Shown here one piece after another: positions 28,860 through 38,219 of a stretch of 64,000 nucleotides of DNA (within the stretch, counting starts at the first letter, position 1; every line of letters starts with the position of its first letter). The DNA comes from Mycobacterium vicinigordonae (lineage in GTDB: Bacteria; Actinomycetota; Actinomycetes; Mycobacteriales; Mycobacteriaceae). Under the pieces are notes generated by a model that saw only the letters and a list, made by a program, of their open reading frames with translations, was not told the origin of the DNA and made no database searches. Where the stretch lies: contig NZ_CP059165.1 in assembly GCF_013466425.1 (NCBI RefSeq), positions 2,356,001-2,420,000 of the forward strand, given 5' to 3'. The translations under genes and the position numbers were made by a program.

Positions 28860-30017
28860 ATGGGCGCCGTCAAGTACCAGCGCACTCTTTTCGAACCCGA
28901 GCACGATTTGTTCCGCGAGTCCTATCGGGCCTTCCTGGACCGCCACGTCGCGCCCTACCACGAGGAATGGGAGAAGGCCAAAATCGTCGACCGCGGCGTG
29001 TGGCTAGAGGCCGGCAAGCAAGGCTTCCTCGGCATGGCGGTGCCCGAGGAGTACGGCGGCGGGGGCAACCCGGACTTCCGCTACAACACCATCGTCACCG
29101 AGGAGACCACCGCAGGACGCTACAGCGGCATCGGGTTTGGGCTACACAACGACGTCGTGGCGCCCTACTTGCTCAAGTTGACCAACGAAGAGCAGAAGCA
29201 GCGTTGGCTACCCAAGTTCTGCACCGGCGAGCTGATCACCGCAATCGCGATGACTGAGCCCGGAACCGGCAGTGACCTGCAGGGCATTAAGACCCGGGCG
29301 GTGAAACAGGGGGATCACTACGTACTGAACGGCTCGAAGACGTTCATCACCAACGGCATCAACTCCGACCTGGTCATCGTGGTCGCCCAGACTGACCCGG
29401 AAAAGGGTTCGCAGGGGTTCAGCCTGTTGGTTGTCGAACGGGGCATGGAGGGCTTCGAGCGAGGCCGTCACCTGGACAAGATCGGGTTGGACGCCCAGGA
29501 CACCGCCGAGCTGTCTTTCACCGACGTGCACGTCCCCGTGGAGAACCTGCTGGGCGAGGAGGGTCTCGGCTTTATTTACCTGATGCAGAATCTGCCCCAA
29601 GAGCGGATCAACATCGCGGTGATGGCGGCGACCGCCATGGAAACCGTGCTCGAGCAGACCTTGCGGTACACCAAGGAACGCAAGGCGTTCGGCAAGCCGA
29701 TCGGCAGTTTTCAGAACAGCCGCTTCCTGCTGGCCGAGCTGGCCACCGAGGCCACCGTGGTGCGCATTATGGTCGACCAGTTCCTGGCGCTGCACCTGGA
29801 AGGCAAGTTGACCGCCGAGCAGGCCGCGATGGCCAAGTGGTACTCGACCGAGAAGCAAGTTCAGCTGATCGACCGGTGCCTGCAGTTGCACGGCGGGTAC
29901 GGCTACATGCGCGAATACCCGGTTGCCCGTGCGTACCTCGATGCCCGGGTGCAGACCATCTACGGCGGCACCACAGAGATCATGAAGGAGATCATCGGTC
30001 GCGGCCTGGGTGTCTGA
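28860..30017 (+). CDS. fadE20: Acyl-CoA dehydrogenase FadE20
   Basis: FadE enzymes use FAD to introduce the alpha-beta double bond in acyl-CoA. The 385-residue protein shows the three-domain family structure: TAIAMTEPGTGSDLQGIKTRA (in part), FITNGINSDLVIVVAQ, and the C-terminal LHGGYGYMREYPVARAYLD and YGGTTEIMKEII with the catalytic Glu. ATG 28860 has the ribosome binding site GGAGG. The palindrome just upstream suggests control by a TetR-type lipid sensor. Confidence 0.95.
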   Translation: MGAVKYQRTLFEPEHDLFRESYRAFLDRHVAPYHEEWEKAKIVDRGVWLEAGKQGFLGMAVPEEYGGGGNPDFRYNTIVTEETTAGRYSGIGFGLHNDVVAPYLLKLTNEEQKQRWLPKFCTGELITAIAMTEPGTGSDLQGIKTRAVKQGDHYVLNGSKTFITNGINSDLVIVVAQTDPEKGSQGFSLLVVERGMEGFERGRHLDKIGLDAQDTAELSFTDVHVPVENLLGEEGLGFIYLMQNLPQERINIAVMAATAMETVLEQTLRYTKERKAFGKPIGSFQNSRFLLAELATEATVVRIMVDQFLALHLEGKLTAEQAAMAKWYSTEKQVQLIDRCLQLHGGYGYMREYPVARAYLDARVQTIYGGTTEIMKEIIGRGLGV

Positions 30018-30287
30018 CACCCCCTAAGCCCGCAAGAGTCGTGCTATCACCCACGTTGCGTGCGGGATCCGCGCCCTGGTCTGCCCGCGACACGAGCGCG
30101 GCACAGCATCATTTCGACATCGGCTCGGTATCCGTTTCCGTAATATCTACAGATTGACTTCGCATTTCTCGTTCGCAAGAGCAAAGTTATGCGAGCCCGG
30201 CGACGATGCGCACCGTTGCGGGGAAACGGCCCGCGACGGTGAATCCGCCAGCTCGCCAGGTGGGCAGAGCATCGGCTGGGAGGCTTG
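30018..30287 (+). other. 270-base gap before the LGFP protein gene
   Basis: No gene is seen. A -10-like TAATAT at 30141-30146 and a TTGACT at 30154-30159 could belong to promoters of the LGFP protein gene, which would give a leader of over 100 bases. The evidence is weak. Confidence 0.3.
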
Positions 30288-32654
30288 GTGAACGGGCAGA
30301 GAGGTCAATTGAGCAGGCTGTTCGGGCGGGCGTTAGTTGGCTTGGCGGCTACTGCGCTGGCCGTCACGCTGCTGGCGCCGAGCGCGTCGGCATCCCCGAT
30401 CGGTGATGCCGAGGCCGCCATGATGGCCGCGTGGGAGAAGGCCGGCGGCGATACGTCGACGCTGGGTGCCCGCAAGGGCGACGTCTATCCCGTCGGAGAC
30501 GGTTTCGCGCTGGAATTCGACGGCGGCAAGATGTTCTACACGCCGGCCACCGGCGCGAAGTACATGTTCGGGCCGATCCTGGCCAAGTACGAGTCGCTGG
30601 GCGGGCCGGCGAACAGCGATTTGGGTTTCCCGACCATCAACGAGGTCCCTGGCCTGGCCGGGCCTGACAGCCGGGTCAGCACTTTTGCCGCCAGCGACAA
30701 CCCGGTGATCTTCTGGACACCCGACCACGGCGCGTTCGTGGTTCGCGGTGCGCTCAACGCGGCATGGGACAAGTTGGGCAGTTCGGGGGGCGTATTGGGC
30801 GCCCCGATCGGCGACGAAACCTACGACGGTGAGGTGACCTCACAGAAGTTCACCGGTGGCGAGGTTTCCTGGAACCGCAAGACCAAGGAATTCACCACCA
30901 ATCCGGCGGCTCTGGCTGAGCAGCTCAAGGGTCTGCAGGTGGCGATCGACCCCACCGCGGCGATAAACATGTCCTGGCGCGCCGCTGGCGGGGCAAACGG
31001 GCCCCTGGGCGCCAAGAAGGGCGCCCAGTACCCGATCGGGGGCGACGGAGTCGTCCAGGACTTCACCGGCGGAAAGATTTTCTTCAGCCCGGCCACCGGA
31101 GCCAACGCGGTCGAAGGGCCGATCCTGCAGAAGTACGAAGCGGCGGGGGGACCGGTTAGCAGCGATCTAGGCTTTCCCACCGCTAACGAGGCTGACGGCG
31201 GTATCACGCCCGCCAGCCGGATCGCGACATTCTCGGCGGCCGACAAGCCGGTCATCTTCTGGACACCCGACCACGGTGCGTACGTGGTGCGCGGGGCCAT
31301 GAAGGCCGCGTGGGACAAGCTCAAGGGCCCGACCGGGAAACTTGGCGCTCCGGTCGGGGATCAGACCGTGGACGGCGACGTGATATCGCAGAAGTTCACC
31401 GGCGGCAAGATCTCGTGGAACCGCGCCAAGAACTCCTTCACCACCGATCCGGCGAATTTGGCGCCCCTGCTGTCCGGCCTGCAGGTTTCAGGACAGAACC
31501 AGCCGAGCAATTCGACCGCCTCGCCGCCGGCCAAGAAGTTCACCTTCCATTGGTGGTGGCTGGTTGCGGCCGTACCGGTGTTGCTGCTCCTGCTGATTTT
31601 CGGGCTGGTGGTGCTTGGCGTGCGGCGCCGCCGCACCGCGGGCCACGGTCCGCCCGAATATGAGCGAGAACCGGAACGCGACGCCGGTGGCGCCTACGAG
31701 TCGCGCGCCGATGTGCCCTGGGGGCAGGACGACATCGACTACGGGTCCGAGCGATTCCCGCCGCTCGACCAGGAATTCGACGAGCATCACGATGGTGGTT
31801 CGGCGGGCCGGGTCAGCTGGTCCAGGGGCGGTGGCGTCCCGGTGGGGCCCCACGGGGAAATTGCCGAGGATGAGGCGGACGCCGACGACGACGACGAATA
31901 TCTCGCCCTGGCCGACGAGAGCTACGCGGCGGAGGCGGGCGAGGAGTTCGACGAGTTCGACGAAGACGAGGATCCCGATGCGGTGGGCACAACTCCCATT
32001 CCGGTTGTGTCGCAGGACGTGCTCGGCGAGCTGGACGTGGACGAACCGGTTGGCGCGGAGTCGGTCTCGCCGGAAGCCTTTGAAGCCGAGGTGATGGTTC
32101 CCCAGACCCCGGTGCCAGGCGCTGGCGCGCTGGACGCGGAGACGCCGGAAACCGGTGCGCCGGAACGCTTCCCGGATGCCGAATACCTGGATGCCTACTA
32201 CGCTGACGTCGAAGTTGCGGACACCCGCTACACCGACGTGGAATATGCCGACGTCGAAGACGGCGGCGTCGAGTCCGCCGATGCCCAATCCGCCGACGAC
32301 GAGTCGCCGGATTTCGCGTCACCACCGGACCTTGGTCCCCCGGTGCGGACGGGACGGCACGCGGCGGCGGAACCCGCTGAGTACACCGCGGAGGTTGATA
32401 CGCCGTACGCGGCCGCGCCGCAGGCCGAAGTCCCAACGGCAGTGCCGGCCGGGAGTGCCGCGGTGCGTCCGACTATTCACCTGCCGCTCGAAGACGATCC
32501 ATACCGGGCGCCGGACGGCTATCCGATCAAGGCCAGCGCCCGTTTCGGCTTGTACTACACGCCCAGCAGCGCGCTCTATCACGACACCTTGGCCGAGATC
32601 TGGTTCGCCACCGAGGATGTCGCGCGAGCCAACGGTTTCGTGCGGGCGGACTAG
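30288..32654 (+). CDS. Secreted/membrane LGFP-repeat envelope protein (Rv2721c-like)
   Basis: This is a 788-residue protein. A signal peptide covers about residues 1-37 (ALVGLAATALAVTLLAPSASA). Two homologous LGFP-repeat modules follow (residues 42-218 and 219-400), each with DLGFPT and FWTPDHGA. One transmembrane helix is at 420-446, then RRRR and a strongly acidic tail of about 340 residues. LGFP repeats are thought to hold proteins at the mycolyl-arabinogalactan. GTG 30288 follows GGGAGG. The tail has short Asp/Glu/Tyr repeats and is longer than in M. tuberculosis (about 699 residues overall). Confidence 0.88.
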   Translation: MNGQRGQLSRLFGRALVGLAATALAVTLLAPSASASPIGDAEAAMMAAWEKAGGDTSTLGARKGDVYPVGDGFALEFDGGKMFYTPATGAKYMFGPILAKYESLGGPANSDLGFPTINEVPGLAGPDSRVSTFAASDNPVIFWTPDHGAFVVRGALNAAWDKLGSSGGVLGAPIGDETYDGEVTSQKFTGGEVSWNRKTKEFTTNPAALAEQLKGLQVAIDPTAAINMSWRAAGGANGPLGAKKGAQYPIGGDGVVQDFTGGKIFFSPATGANAVEGPILQKYEAAGGPVSSDLGFPTANEADGGITPASRIATFSAADKPVIFWTPDHGAYVVRGAMKAAWDKLKGPTGKLGAPVGDQTVDGDVISQKFTGGKISWNRAKNSFTTDPANLAPLLSGLQVSGQNQPSNSTASPPAKKFTFHWWWLVAAVPVLLLLLIFGLVVLGVRRRRTAGHGPPEYEREPERDAGGAYESRADVPWGQDDIDYGSERFPPLDQEFDEHHDGGSAGRVSWSRGGGVPVGPHGEIAEDEADADDDDEYLALADESYAAEAGEEFDEFDEDEDPDAVGTTPIPVVSQDVLGELDVDEPVGAESVSPEAFEAEVMVPQTPVPGAGALDAETPETGAPERFPDAEYLDAYYADVEVADTRYTDVEYADVEDGGVESADAQSADDESPDFASPPDLGPPVRTGRHAAAEPAEYTAEVDTPYAAAPQAEVPTAVPAGSAAVRPTIHLPLEDDPYRAPDGYPIKASARFGLYYTPSSALYHDTLAEIWFATEDVARANGFVRAD
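30411..30941 (+). repeat. First LGFP module of a tandem duplication
   Basis: This encodes residues 42-218 of the LGFP protein. It aligns end to end with the next module, sharing PATGA, GPILxKYE, SDLGFPT, FWTPDHGA, AAWDKL, QKFTGG and GLQV. At the DNA level the stretch around 30702-30730 is almost identical to 31247-31275. Confidence 0.8.
30942..31487 (+). repeat. Second LGFP module of a tandem duplication
   Basis: This encodes residues 219-400 and repeats the order of motifs of the first module, ending in the same GLQV. The copies have diverged in the linkers but keep the aromatic and glycine positions of the repeats. Confidence 0.8.
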
Positions 32655-32672
32655 GAGACCGCGCCGCGGCGG

Positions 32673-33353
32673 TTACACCTTGCGGATGACCGTGACGACC
32701 TTGCCGAGCACGATCGCGTCGTTGCCCGGAATGGGGTCGAAAGCGGGGTTGTGCGGCATCAGCCATACCTGACCGCCCGCCCGCTTGAAGGTCTTGACGG
32801 TGGCTTCGCCGTCGATCATGGCCGCCACGATGTCGCCGTTGTCGGCGACGTTTTGCTGGCGCACGACCACCCAGTCGCCGTCGCAGATCGCGGCTTCGAC
32901 CATCGACTCGCCGACCACTTTGAGCAGGAACAGCGTCCCTTCGCCGACAAGTTCGCGCGGCAGCGGAAAGACGTCCTCGACGGCCTCTTCGGCCAGAATC
33001 GGTCCGCCGGCCGCGATTCGTCCGAGGACCGGAACGAAAGTGGGCTCCGGCAGTGCGTCCGAACCGGCGACGTCGGTAAGGGGCGGCGTCACCGCGTCGT
33101 CGGCGCCGCGGACGTCGACCGCACGCGGACGGTTCGGATCGCGGCGCAGATAACCCTTTCGCTCGAGGGTGCGCAGTTGATGCGCTACCGAGGATGTCGA
33201 GGTCAGTCCCACCGCGTCGCCAATCTCGCGAATACTGGGCGGATAGCCGCGGGTGGTCACCGAGGCGCGGATCACGTCCAGGATGGTGCGCTGCCGCTCG
33301 GTTAGCGTGGCGTCGACCGCGTGCAAACCCGACTTGTCGTTGCTGTCGCTCAT
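32673..33353 (-). CDS. lexA: SOS repressor LexA
   Basis: LexA represses the DNA-damage regulon and cleaves itself when RecA is active. The 226-residue protein has the N-terminal winged helix ([36 protein letters not shown]), the cleavage site RIAAGGPI (Ala-Gly), catalytic Ser in GESMVEAAI and Lys in ATVKTFKR. I chose ATG 33353 (MSDSNDKSG) so that the SOS box at 33386-33401 remains upstream. It is divergent from chiZ. Confidence 0.97.
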   Translation of the reverse strand: MSDSNDKSGLHAVDATLTERQRTILDVIRASVTTRGYPPSIREIGDAVGLTSTSSVAHQLRTLERKGYLRRDPNRPRAVDVRGADDAVTPPLTDVAGSDALPEPTFVPVLGRIAAGGPILAEEAVEDVFPLPRELVGEGTLFLLKVVGESMVEAAICDGDWVVVRQQNVADNGDIVAAMIDGEATVKTFKRAGGQVWLMPHNPAFDPIPGNDAIVLGKVVTVIRKV

Positions 33354-33385
33354 GGCTTTGAATGTAATCGCAGTCGGGCTAAGAA

Positions 33386-33401
33386 TCAAACATGTGTTCG
33401 A
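33386..33401. promoter_or_regulatory. SOS box of lexA
   Basis: TCAAACATGTGTTCGA matches TCGAAC-N4-GTTCGA except for one base in the left arm. It lies 32 bases upstream of the lexA start codon, as expected for autorepression. Confidence 0.85.
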
Positions 33402-33573
33402 TCGGCGTGTCGGCGCTCGCATACGGCACTGCCATCAGCGGAAATTCAGTGAATCACAAGTGTGTAACTTGCGGATGGATGGGGTATTTAAGAGTCACCC
33501 AGCTGGTTGCACCGACAAAGCCTTGTCGGTGGTGTGGTCTACCGTTTTGCTCGTGCGACACGCCTCGCTCAAA

Positions 33574-33621
33574 TGTTCGTCTATCGAACACATGAGCGAC
33601 TATGGTCGAACACACGAGCGA
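33574..33621. promoter_or_regulatory. Clustered LexA-type half-sites upstream of chiZ
   Basis: TGTTCG (33574-33579) and CGAACA (33585-33590) form an inverted repeat with arms in the everted order relative to an SOS box. TCGAAC-type left arms then occur at 33584-33599 and 33606-33621, each with a poor right arm (GAGCGA). No consensus SOS box is complete, though the orthologue of chiZ is DNA-damage induced. Confidence 0.4.
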
Positions 33622-33646
33622 TAAGTAGTCGACCGGAGGGAACAGC

Positions 33647-34162
33647 ATGACACTCATCTACGCGGGTCCGTACCGCAACGGCAGCGTGCAGAGCCCGCTG
33701 AACAGGCCGGTCAACAGGCCGAAAGGTGAGAGTTCCTCCTTTCGTGCGGGTCGCGATCGGTCGGTTCGACCCGGCCCTGCTGGGCCTGCGCGTCCCGCGG
33801 GCGCTCCGATGCGCTATTACGGCACCGGCGTTGCCCGGTCCACCGCCACGCATCGCCGGCGTCCGGTCGGGGTGATGACGACGATCGGCTTGGCCCTTCT
33901 CGCCGGAGTCATCACCCTCTGGCTTGGACTGATGGCAAACTTCGGCAGCATGGTCAACGGCGACTCCACCGACTCGGCGGAGCGGGTGCCGTCCGCACTG
34001 GCTGTGGTTCGGGTTGAACCGGGGGAGTCGCTGCAGGATCTGGCCGCCCGCGTCGCTCCCGGCGCGCCCGTGCACGACGTCGTCGAGCGCATCCGTGACC
34101 TCAACGCGCTGGATACCGGCGCGGTGTCCGCCGGGCAGACTCTGATCGCGCCCGTAGGCTGA
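33647..34162 (+). CDS. chiZ: Cell-wall hydrolase ChiZ (Rv2719c-like)
   Basis: This is a 171-residue protein. A long basic, disordered N-terminus rich in Arg and Pro (about residues 1-75) precedes one transmembrane helix (TTIGLALLAGVITLWLGLM, about 77-96) and a C-terminal LysM-type domain (VVRVEPGESLQDLAARVAP). In M. tuberculosis the protein blocks septation after DNA damage. ATG 33647 follows GGAGGG. It shares the control region with lexA. Confidence 0.9.
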   Translation: MTLIYAGPYRNGSVQSPLNRPVNRPKGESSSFRAGRDRSVRPGPAGPARPAGAPMRYYGTGVARSTATHRRRPVGVMTTIGLALLAGVITLWLGLMANFGSMVNGDSTDSAERVPSALAVVRVEPGESLQDLAARVAPGAPVHDVVERIRDLNALDTGAVSAGQTLIAPVG

Positions 34163-34324
34163 CGGACGTCGGTATCGCGGTCTGACTATCGACCTCAGGT
34201 TTTCGGCGAGCATGTGGCAGTCACGATCGGTGTGATACATGGCCCTTGGTCCGGCCGGGCGGCGCGCGGGTACTCTCGGGGTGTTCTGCGGACCCGGTTA
34301 TGTCAGCGCGGCGAAGGAGCGGCC

Positions 34325-34786
34325 ATGCACTGCCCGTTCTGCCGGCATCCAGACTCCCGGGTGATCGACTCCCGGGAAACCGACGAAGGTCAGGCGATTC
34401 GTCGGCGCCGATCCTGTCCCGAGTGTGGGCGCCGGTTCACCACCGTGGAAACCGCGGTGCTGGCAGTGGTAAAGCGCAGCGGTGTGACCGAGCCCTTCAG
34501 TCGGGAAAAGGTGATCAGCGGTGTTCGTAGGGCCTGTCAGGGTCGGCAGGTGGACGACGACGCGTTGAACCTGCTGGCCCAGCAAGTGGAAGACGCCGTT
34601 CGGGCGGCTGGGCCCGAGGTGCCCAGTAACGAGGTCGGCCTGGCCATCCTTGGCCCATTGCGCGACCTCGACGAAGTGGCGTATCTGCGCTTCGCCTCGG
34701 TATACCGATCCTTTTCCTCCGCCGCCGATTTCGAGCGCGAGATTGAGGCGCTGCGGGCACATCGCAACGTGTCGGCTTCCGGCTGA
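34325..34786 (+). CDS. nrdR: Transcriptional repressor NrdR
   Basis: NrdR represses ribonucleotide reductase genes according to the ATP/dATP level. The 153-residue protein starts [13 protein letters not shown] and has the zinc ribbon cysteines CPFC and CPEC (residues 3-34), then an ATP-cone ([14 protein letters not shown]). ATG 34325 follows GAAGGAG. No NrdR box was found inside the window. Confidence 0.97.
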   Translation: MHCPFCRHPDSRVIDSRETDEGQAIRRRRSCPECGRRFTTVETAVLAVVKRSGVTEPFSREKVISGVRRACQGRQVDDDALNLLAQQVEDAVRAAGPEVPSNEVGLAILGPLRDLDEVAYLRFASVYRSFSSAADFEREIEALRAHRNVSASG

Positions 34787-34797
34787 GAACGCCACCG

Positions 34798-35283
34798 ATG
34801 GCTACCGAACTTCACCCCGAGCTCGCGGATCTCGCGCCGCTGCTCGGTACCTGGGTGGGCAACGGTTCCGGCGTGTACCCGACCATCGAACCCTTCGAAT
34901 ATCTCGAAGAGGTGGTGTTCTCCCACGTCGGTAAGCCCTTCTTGACTTATGGGCAGAAGACCAAGGCGGTTGCCGACGGCAAGCCCTTGCATGCCGAAAC
35001 GGGCTATCTTCGGGTGCCCAAACGTGGTCACGTCGAGCTGGTGCTGGCCCATCCGAGTGGCGTCACCGAGATCGAGGTCGGCAGCTACACGGTCAGTGGT
35101 GACGTCATCGAAATCGAGATGGTCACCTCCGATGTCGGTCTGACGCCAACGGCCAAAGAGGTTTCGGCGCTTGGACGTTCCCTGCGGATTGGCGGCGATG
35201 AATTGTCCTATTCGTTGCGGATGGGCGCGGTCGGCCAACCCGTGCAGCATCACCTGTCCGCCGTGCTGCACCGCAGGTCCTGA
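34798..35283 (+). CDS. Nitrobindin family haem protein (Rv2717c-like)
   Basis: This 161-residue protein is a 10-stranded beta barrel of the THAP4/nitrobindin family. The hallmark GTWVGNGSG (about residues 17-25) and the C-terminal proximal-His region QHHLSAVLHR are present. The orthologue binds ferric haem and isomerises peroxynitrite to nitrate. It follows nrdR after 11 bases. Confidence 0.92.
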   Translation: MATELHPELADLAPLLGTWVGNGSGVYPTIEPFEYLEEVVFSHVGKPFLTYGQKTKAVADGKPLHAETGYLRVPKRGHVELVLAHPSGVTEIEVGSYTVSGDVIEIEMVTSDVGLTPTAKEVSALGRSLRIGGDELSYSLRMGAVGQPVQHHLSAVLHRRS

Positions 35284-35294
35284 CCTCGCGCGCA

Positions 35295-35981
35295 TCAATG
35301 AATCTCACGCACGGTGTCTTCGACGACCCGGCCGCCAACCCGGACCCAGCTTCGCGGACTCCAGCCGGTTTCGATAACTGACCCGTTTCCCTGTGTGATC
35401 ACCAGATCCCGGCTCAGGTAGTCGGTCAGCCGCATGGCCGCCGAGCCGGTCGCTTCGTCCTCGGCGACACCAAGATTGGCGGCGAACATCCGTGCCCGGA
35501 CCATTCCGGCGGGCCGGTCGGCCCAGGCCCACAGGTAGTGCGCGACGTCGTCGGAATAGTCCGCGGGATCTGCGGACGCGACCGCTTCCGGTGAGTCCAG
35601 ATCGTGGATGGCGAAATCGGGCGCCCAGTCCGCGGGTGCCTCGATCGCAGTGAGATCGTGTTCGTAGCTCACTTGCACCAGACCGGCCGGCACGTGCAGA
35701 GTGTTGATCGGCAACCCTCGCTGGCGCAACCACCACGCTGCACCGAGTGTCGGGTGTCCGGCGAACGGCAGTTCGATCTGCGGAGTGTAAATGGTGGCCC
35801 GCGCCGAGGTTGCTCCGGCGGCGGGCAGATCAACGAAAACTGTTTCGCTGTAACCCAATTCGCTTGCCACGTGTTGCCGTTCGGTGGCGTCGATCAGGTT
35901 TGCGTCAACCACCCCCAGCGGGTTGCCGAATCTGCCGTCGGCAGCGGTGAAGACCCGCAGCACGGTCACGTCGACGGTCAT
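35295..35981 (-). CDS. PhzF-family isomerase (Rv2716-like)
   Basis: This is a 228-residue protein with GNPLGVV (about residues 19-25), the catalytic Glu in YSETVFV (about residue 46), [10 protein letters not shown] and a C-terminal EATGSAAM. PhzF-like enzymes are DapF-fold isomerases. The substrate here is unknown. It lies 11 bases downstream of the hydrolase gene, so the two are likely one transcript. It ends 11 bases from the convergent nitrobindin gene. Confidence 0.88.
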   Translation of the reverse strand: MTVDVTVLRVFTAADGRFGNPLGVVDANLIDATERQHVASELGYSETVFVDLPAAGATSARATIYTPQIELPFAGHPTLGAAWWLRQRGLPINTLHVPAGLVQVSYEHDLTAIEAPADWAPDFAIHDLDSPEAVASADPADYSDDVAHYLWAWADRPAGMVRARMFAANLGVAEDEATGSAAMRLTDYLSRDLVITQGNGSVIETGWSPRSWVRVGGRVVEDTVREIH

Positions 35982-35992
35982 CGCCCGGTGAC

Positions 35993-37018
35993 CTAGGTTG
36001 CGCTGCGTTCGTCGGCTCCCATCGCGTTGAGTACCGCGACTCGGGTGTCGGCAGGCCCGGTGACGGTGCGCTCTCCGCCGCCCGAGCGGAGCAGCTCTCG
36101 CAGCGCGGCTTGGTCGTAATCGGGGGGCTCGGTGCTGTCGATAAATCGCTGCACGATGTCGAGGAACCGGGCCGGGTCATCGTGGAAGGGGAAGTGGCCG
36201 GCGTTTGCGAAGATCACGAGCTGGGAGCCGGGCATCGCCGCATGAGCCATGTGGGCGTGCCGGACCGGAATCACGGAATCCTTTCCGCCCCAAACGATCT
36301 GCACCGGGATGGCCTCCGTCAAATAACATCGGTCCAGCATCGTGACGATCTGCCCGCGCCAGTCCACCACTGCCCGCAGCGTTCGGGTGAATGCCGACGA
36401 AGCCGTCGGCTCCGGCAGGTCGTTGAGGATCCGCAACATGTTGGGCAGATCCCGACCGATGGCCGTCGAACCCAGCGCCAGACCGGCCAGTTGGCCGAGT
36501 AACTGGACCGCCGGCAGCACCAGGGGCAGCCGCAACAGCGCCAGCGCTTCGGCGCCCATCGGCAACGAGGCGAACCGCAGCGCGATGTTGACGTCCTTGG
36601 TGACGCCTCCGGCCCCGACCAGGATCAGCCGGTCTACCGAATGTGGGAACTGGTAAGCGAATTGCATTGCCACACCGCCACCGAGGGAGTGCCCGATGAT
36701 GGTCACCCGCTCGATGCCCAGGACACTGAGCAAATCGCGCATGCCGTTTGCGTAGGCCGCGGTCGAGTAGTCGGCGCGGGGCTTGTCGGATTTGCCGTGC
36801 CCCAACAGGTCTGGTGCGATCACGGTGAACCGCTGCGCCAGCTTCGCGTGTATCGGCGTCCAGGTCGTGGAGTTGTCGCCGATGCCGTGGATCAGCAGGA
36901 TCGCCGGGCCGGACCCCGCAATCCGGAAGGCCCGCTTGTAGCCGTGAATGGTGCGGTATTCCAGCGACGGCGAGGTCACGTCCCGCACCGGGCGAAGATT
37001 GCGCGTTCGCTCGGTCAT
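35993..37018 (-). CDS. Alpha/beta hydrolase (Rv2715-like)
   Basis: This is a 341-residue protein with the oxyanion loop [10 protein letters not shown] (about residue 44), nucleophile GHSLGGG (about residue 110), acid region [10 protein letters not shown] and catalytic His in [10 protein letters not shown]. Closest classes are esterases and meta-cleavage-type hydrolases. Substrate unknown. It is upstream of the PhzF gene on the minus strand and 37 bases downstream of the PAC2 gene. Confidence 0.9.
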   Translation of the reverse strand: MTERTRNLRPVRDVTSPSLEYRTIHGYKRAFRIAGSGPAILLIHGIGDNSTTWTPIHAKLAQRFTVIAPDLLGHGKSDKPRADYSTAAYANGMRDLLSVLGIERVTIIGHSLGGGVAMQFAYQFPHSVDRLILVGAGGVTKDVNIALRFASLPMGAEALALLRLPLVLPAVQLLGQLAGLALGSTAIGRDLPNMLRILNDLPEPTASSAFTRTLRAVVDWRGQIVTMLDRCYLTEAIPVQIVWGGKDSVIPVRHAHMAHAAMPGSQLVIFANAGHFPFHDDPARFLDIVQRFIDSTEPPDYDQAALRELLRSGGGERTVTGPADTRVAVLNAMGADERSAT

Positions 37019-37055
37019 GTCGCCAACCTCGTTGTCGTCAGGACGTCACCGAGCG

Positions 37056-38048
37056 CTAACCCGTGTCGTCGTCGTCACGCTTCTTCTCTGCTTGCTGAGC
37101 CAGGAACCGCTCGAACTCTGCGCCGAGTTCATCGCCGCTAGGCAGATCCTCATCCCGTGTTAGTAGGGACCGGTTCTCCTGAGCGTCAATGAAGGCATCG
37201 TACTGGCGCTCGAGTGCGGTCACCACTTGAGCGACTTCCGCACTGGCCTGGACCTGTTCGTCGATTTTGGCCCGGATTTCCGCGGCGGCCTCGGCCAGCG
37301 CGCTCAGCGGCAGGTCCAGCGACCCGGTCTTGGCGACCTGATCGAGCAATGCCTGCGCCGCAGCGGGGTAATCGGTCTGGGTCAGGTAGTGAGGGACGTG
37401 GACGGTGAAACCGACCACTTCGTGTCCGTGCTGTGCCAGGCGGTATTCGAGCAGGTTGGATGCGCTACCGGGGACCTGGATCTCCGAGATCCACGGCTGG
37501 AAGTCGGCGATGAGGTCCGGATTGTTGGAGTGTGCGGTCATCGTGACGGGCCGGGTGTGTGGGACGGCCATCGGTACGGTTCCCAGGCCAATGGTCTGCC
37601 GCACGCCGAGCCGCTCGGACAGCAGTCGCACCGCGGTGATGAAGCGTTCCCATTTGAGGTCCGGCTCCAAGCCGGCCAGCAGCAGAAACGGGGTGCCGAC
37701 GCTGTCGCGCAGCGCATACAGACTCAGTTCGGGGTCGTCGTAGCTGGTGAAATGATCGGTCTTGAAGGTCATCAGGGGTCGCCGCGAGCGATAGTCCAGG
37801 AGTTCGTCGATCGCAAAGGACGCCACCAACTCGGTGTCCAGTGCCGATTTGAGGTGGGCGGCAGCCAACCGGATCGCATGACCGGCGTCGGAGAACCCCT
37901 CCAGGGCGTGGACCAGCACCGGACCGCGGCCGTCGGATGCCGACAGCTGGGGTGCCGGGAACTCGAGTTCGTACATGCCGGACTGGCCGGGCTGGTATTC
38001 CTGTGCCTCGCCGGCTTGGCGGTCGGACCGTGCTTCATCGTCGTACAT
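37056..38048 (-). CDS. PAC2 family protein (Rv2714-like)
   Basis: This is a 330-residue protein of the PAC2 family, whose archaeal and eukaryotic relatives are proteasome-assembly chaperones. Conserved parts are LVHALEGFSDAGHAIRLAA (about residues 43-61), FLLLAGLEPDLKWERF and VGFTVHVPHYL. The C-terminus is a charged coiled-coil-like tail ending KKRDDDDTG. The role in mycobacteria, which have a proteasome, is not established. ATG 38048 (MYDDEARSD) has the ribosome binding site AAAGGAGG at good spacing. Confidence 0.9.
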   Translation of the reverse strand: MYDDEARSDRQAGEAQEYQPGQSGMYELEFPAPQLSASDGRGPVLVHALEGFSDAGHAIRLAAAHLKSALDTELVASFAIDELLDYRSRRPLMTFKTDHFTSYDDPELSLYALRDSVGTPFLLLAGLEPDLKWERFITAVRLLSERLGVRQTIGLGTVPMAVPHTRPVTMTAHSNNPDLIADFQPWISEIQVPGSASNLLEYRLAQHGHEVVGFTVHVPHYLTQTDYPAAAQALLDQVAKTGSLDLPLSALAEAAAEIRAKIDEQVQASAEVAQVVTALERQYDAFIDAQENRSLLTRDEDLPSGDELGAEFERFLAQQAEKKRDDDDTG

Positions 38049-38219
38049 GATGGGGCCTCCTTTCGGGGGTTTCACGGCGTCTCGCGGGTCACTCTAGGTT
38101 GCCCTATTCAGTCTCTCTCACTCCACGCGGCACCCACTGCGGAAAACGCGATTGCCTCAGCGGAATTTGCTGACACTTCGATCAACGCATCCGGGGCAAT
38201 TTCTATTCGCTTGCTGTGT

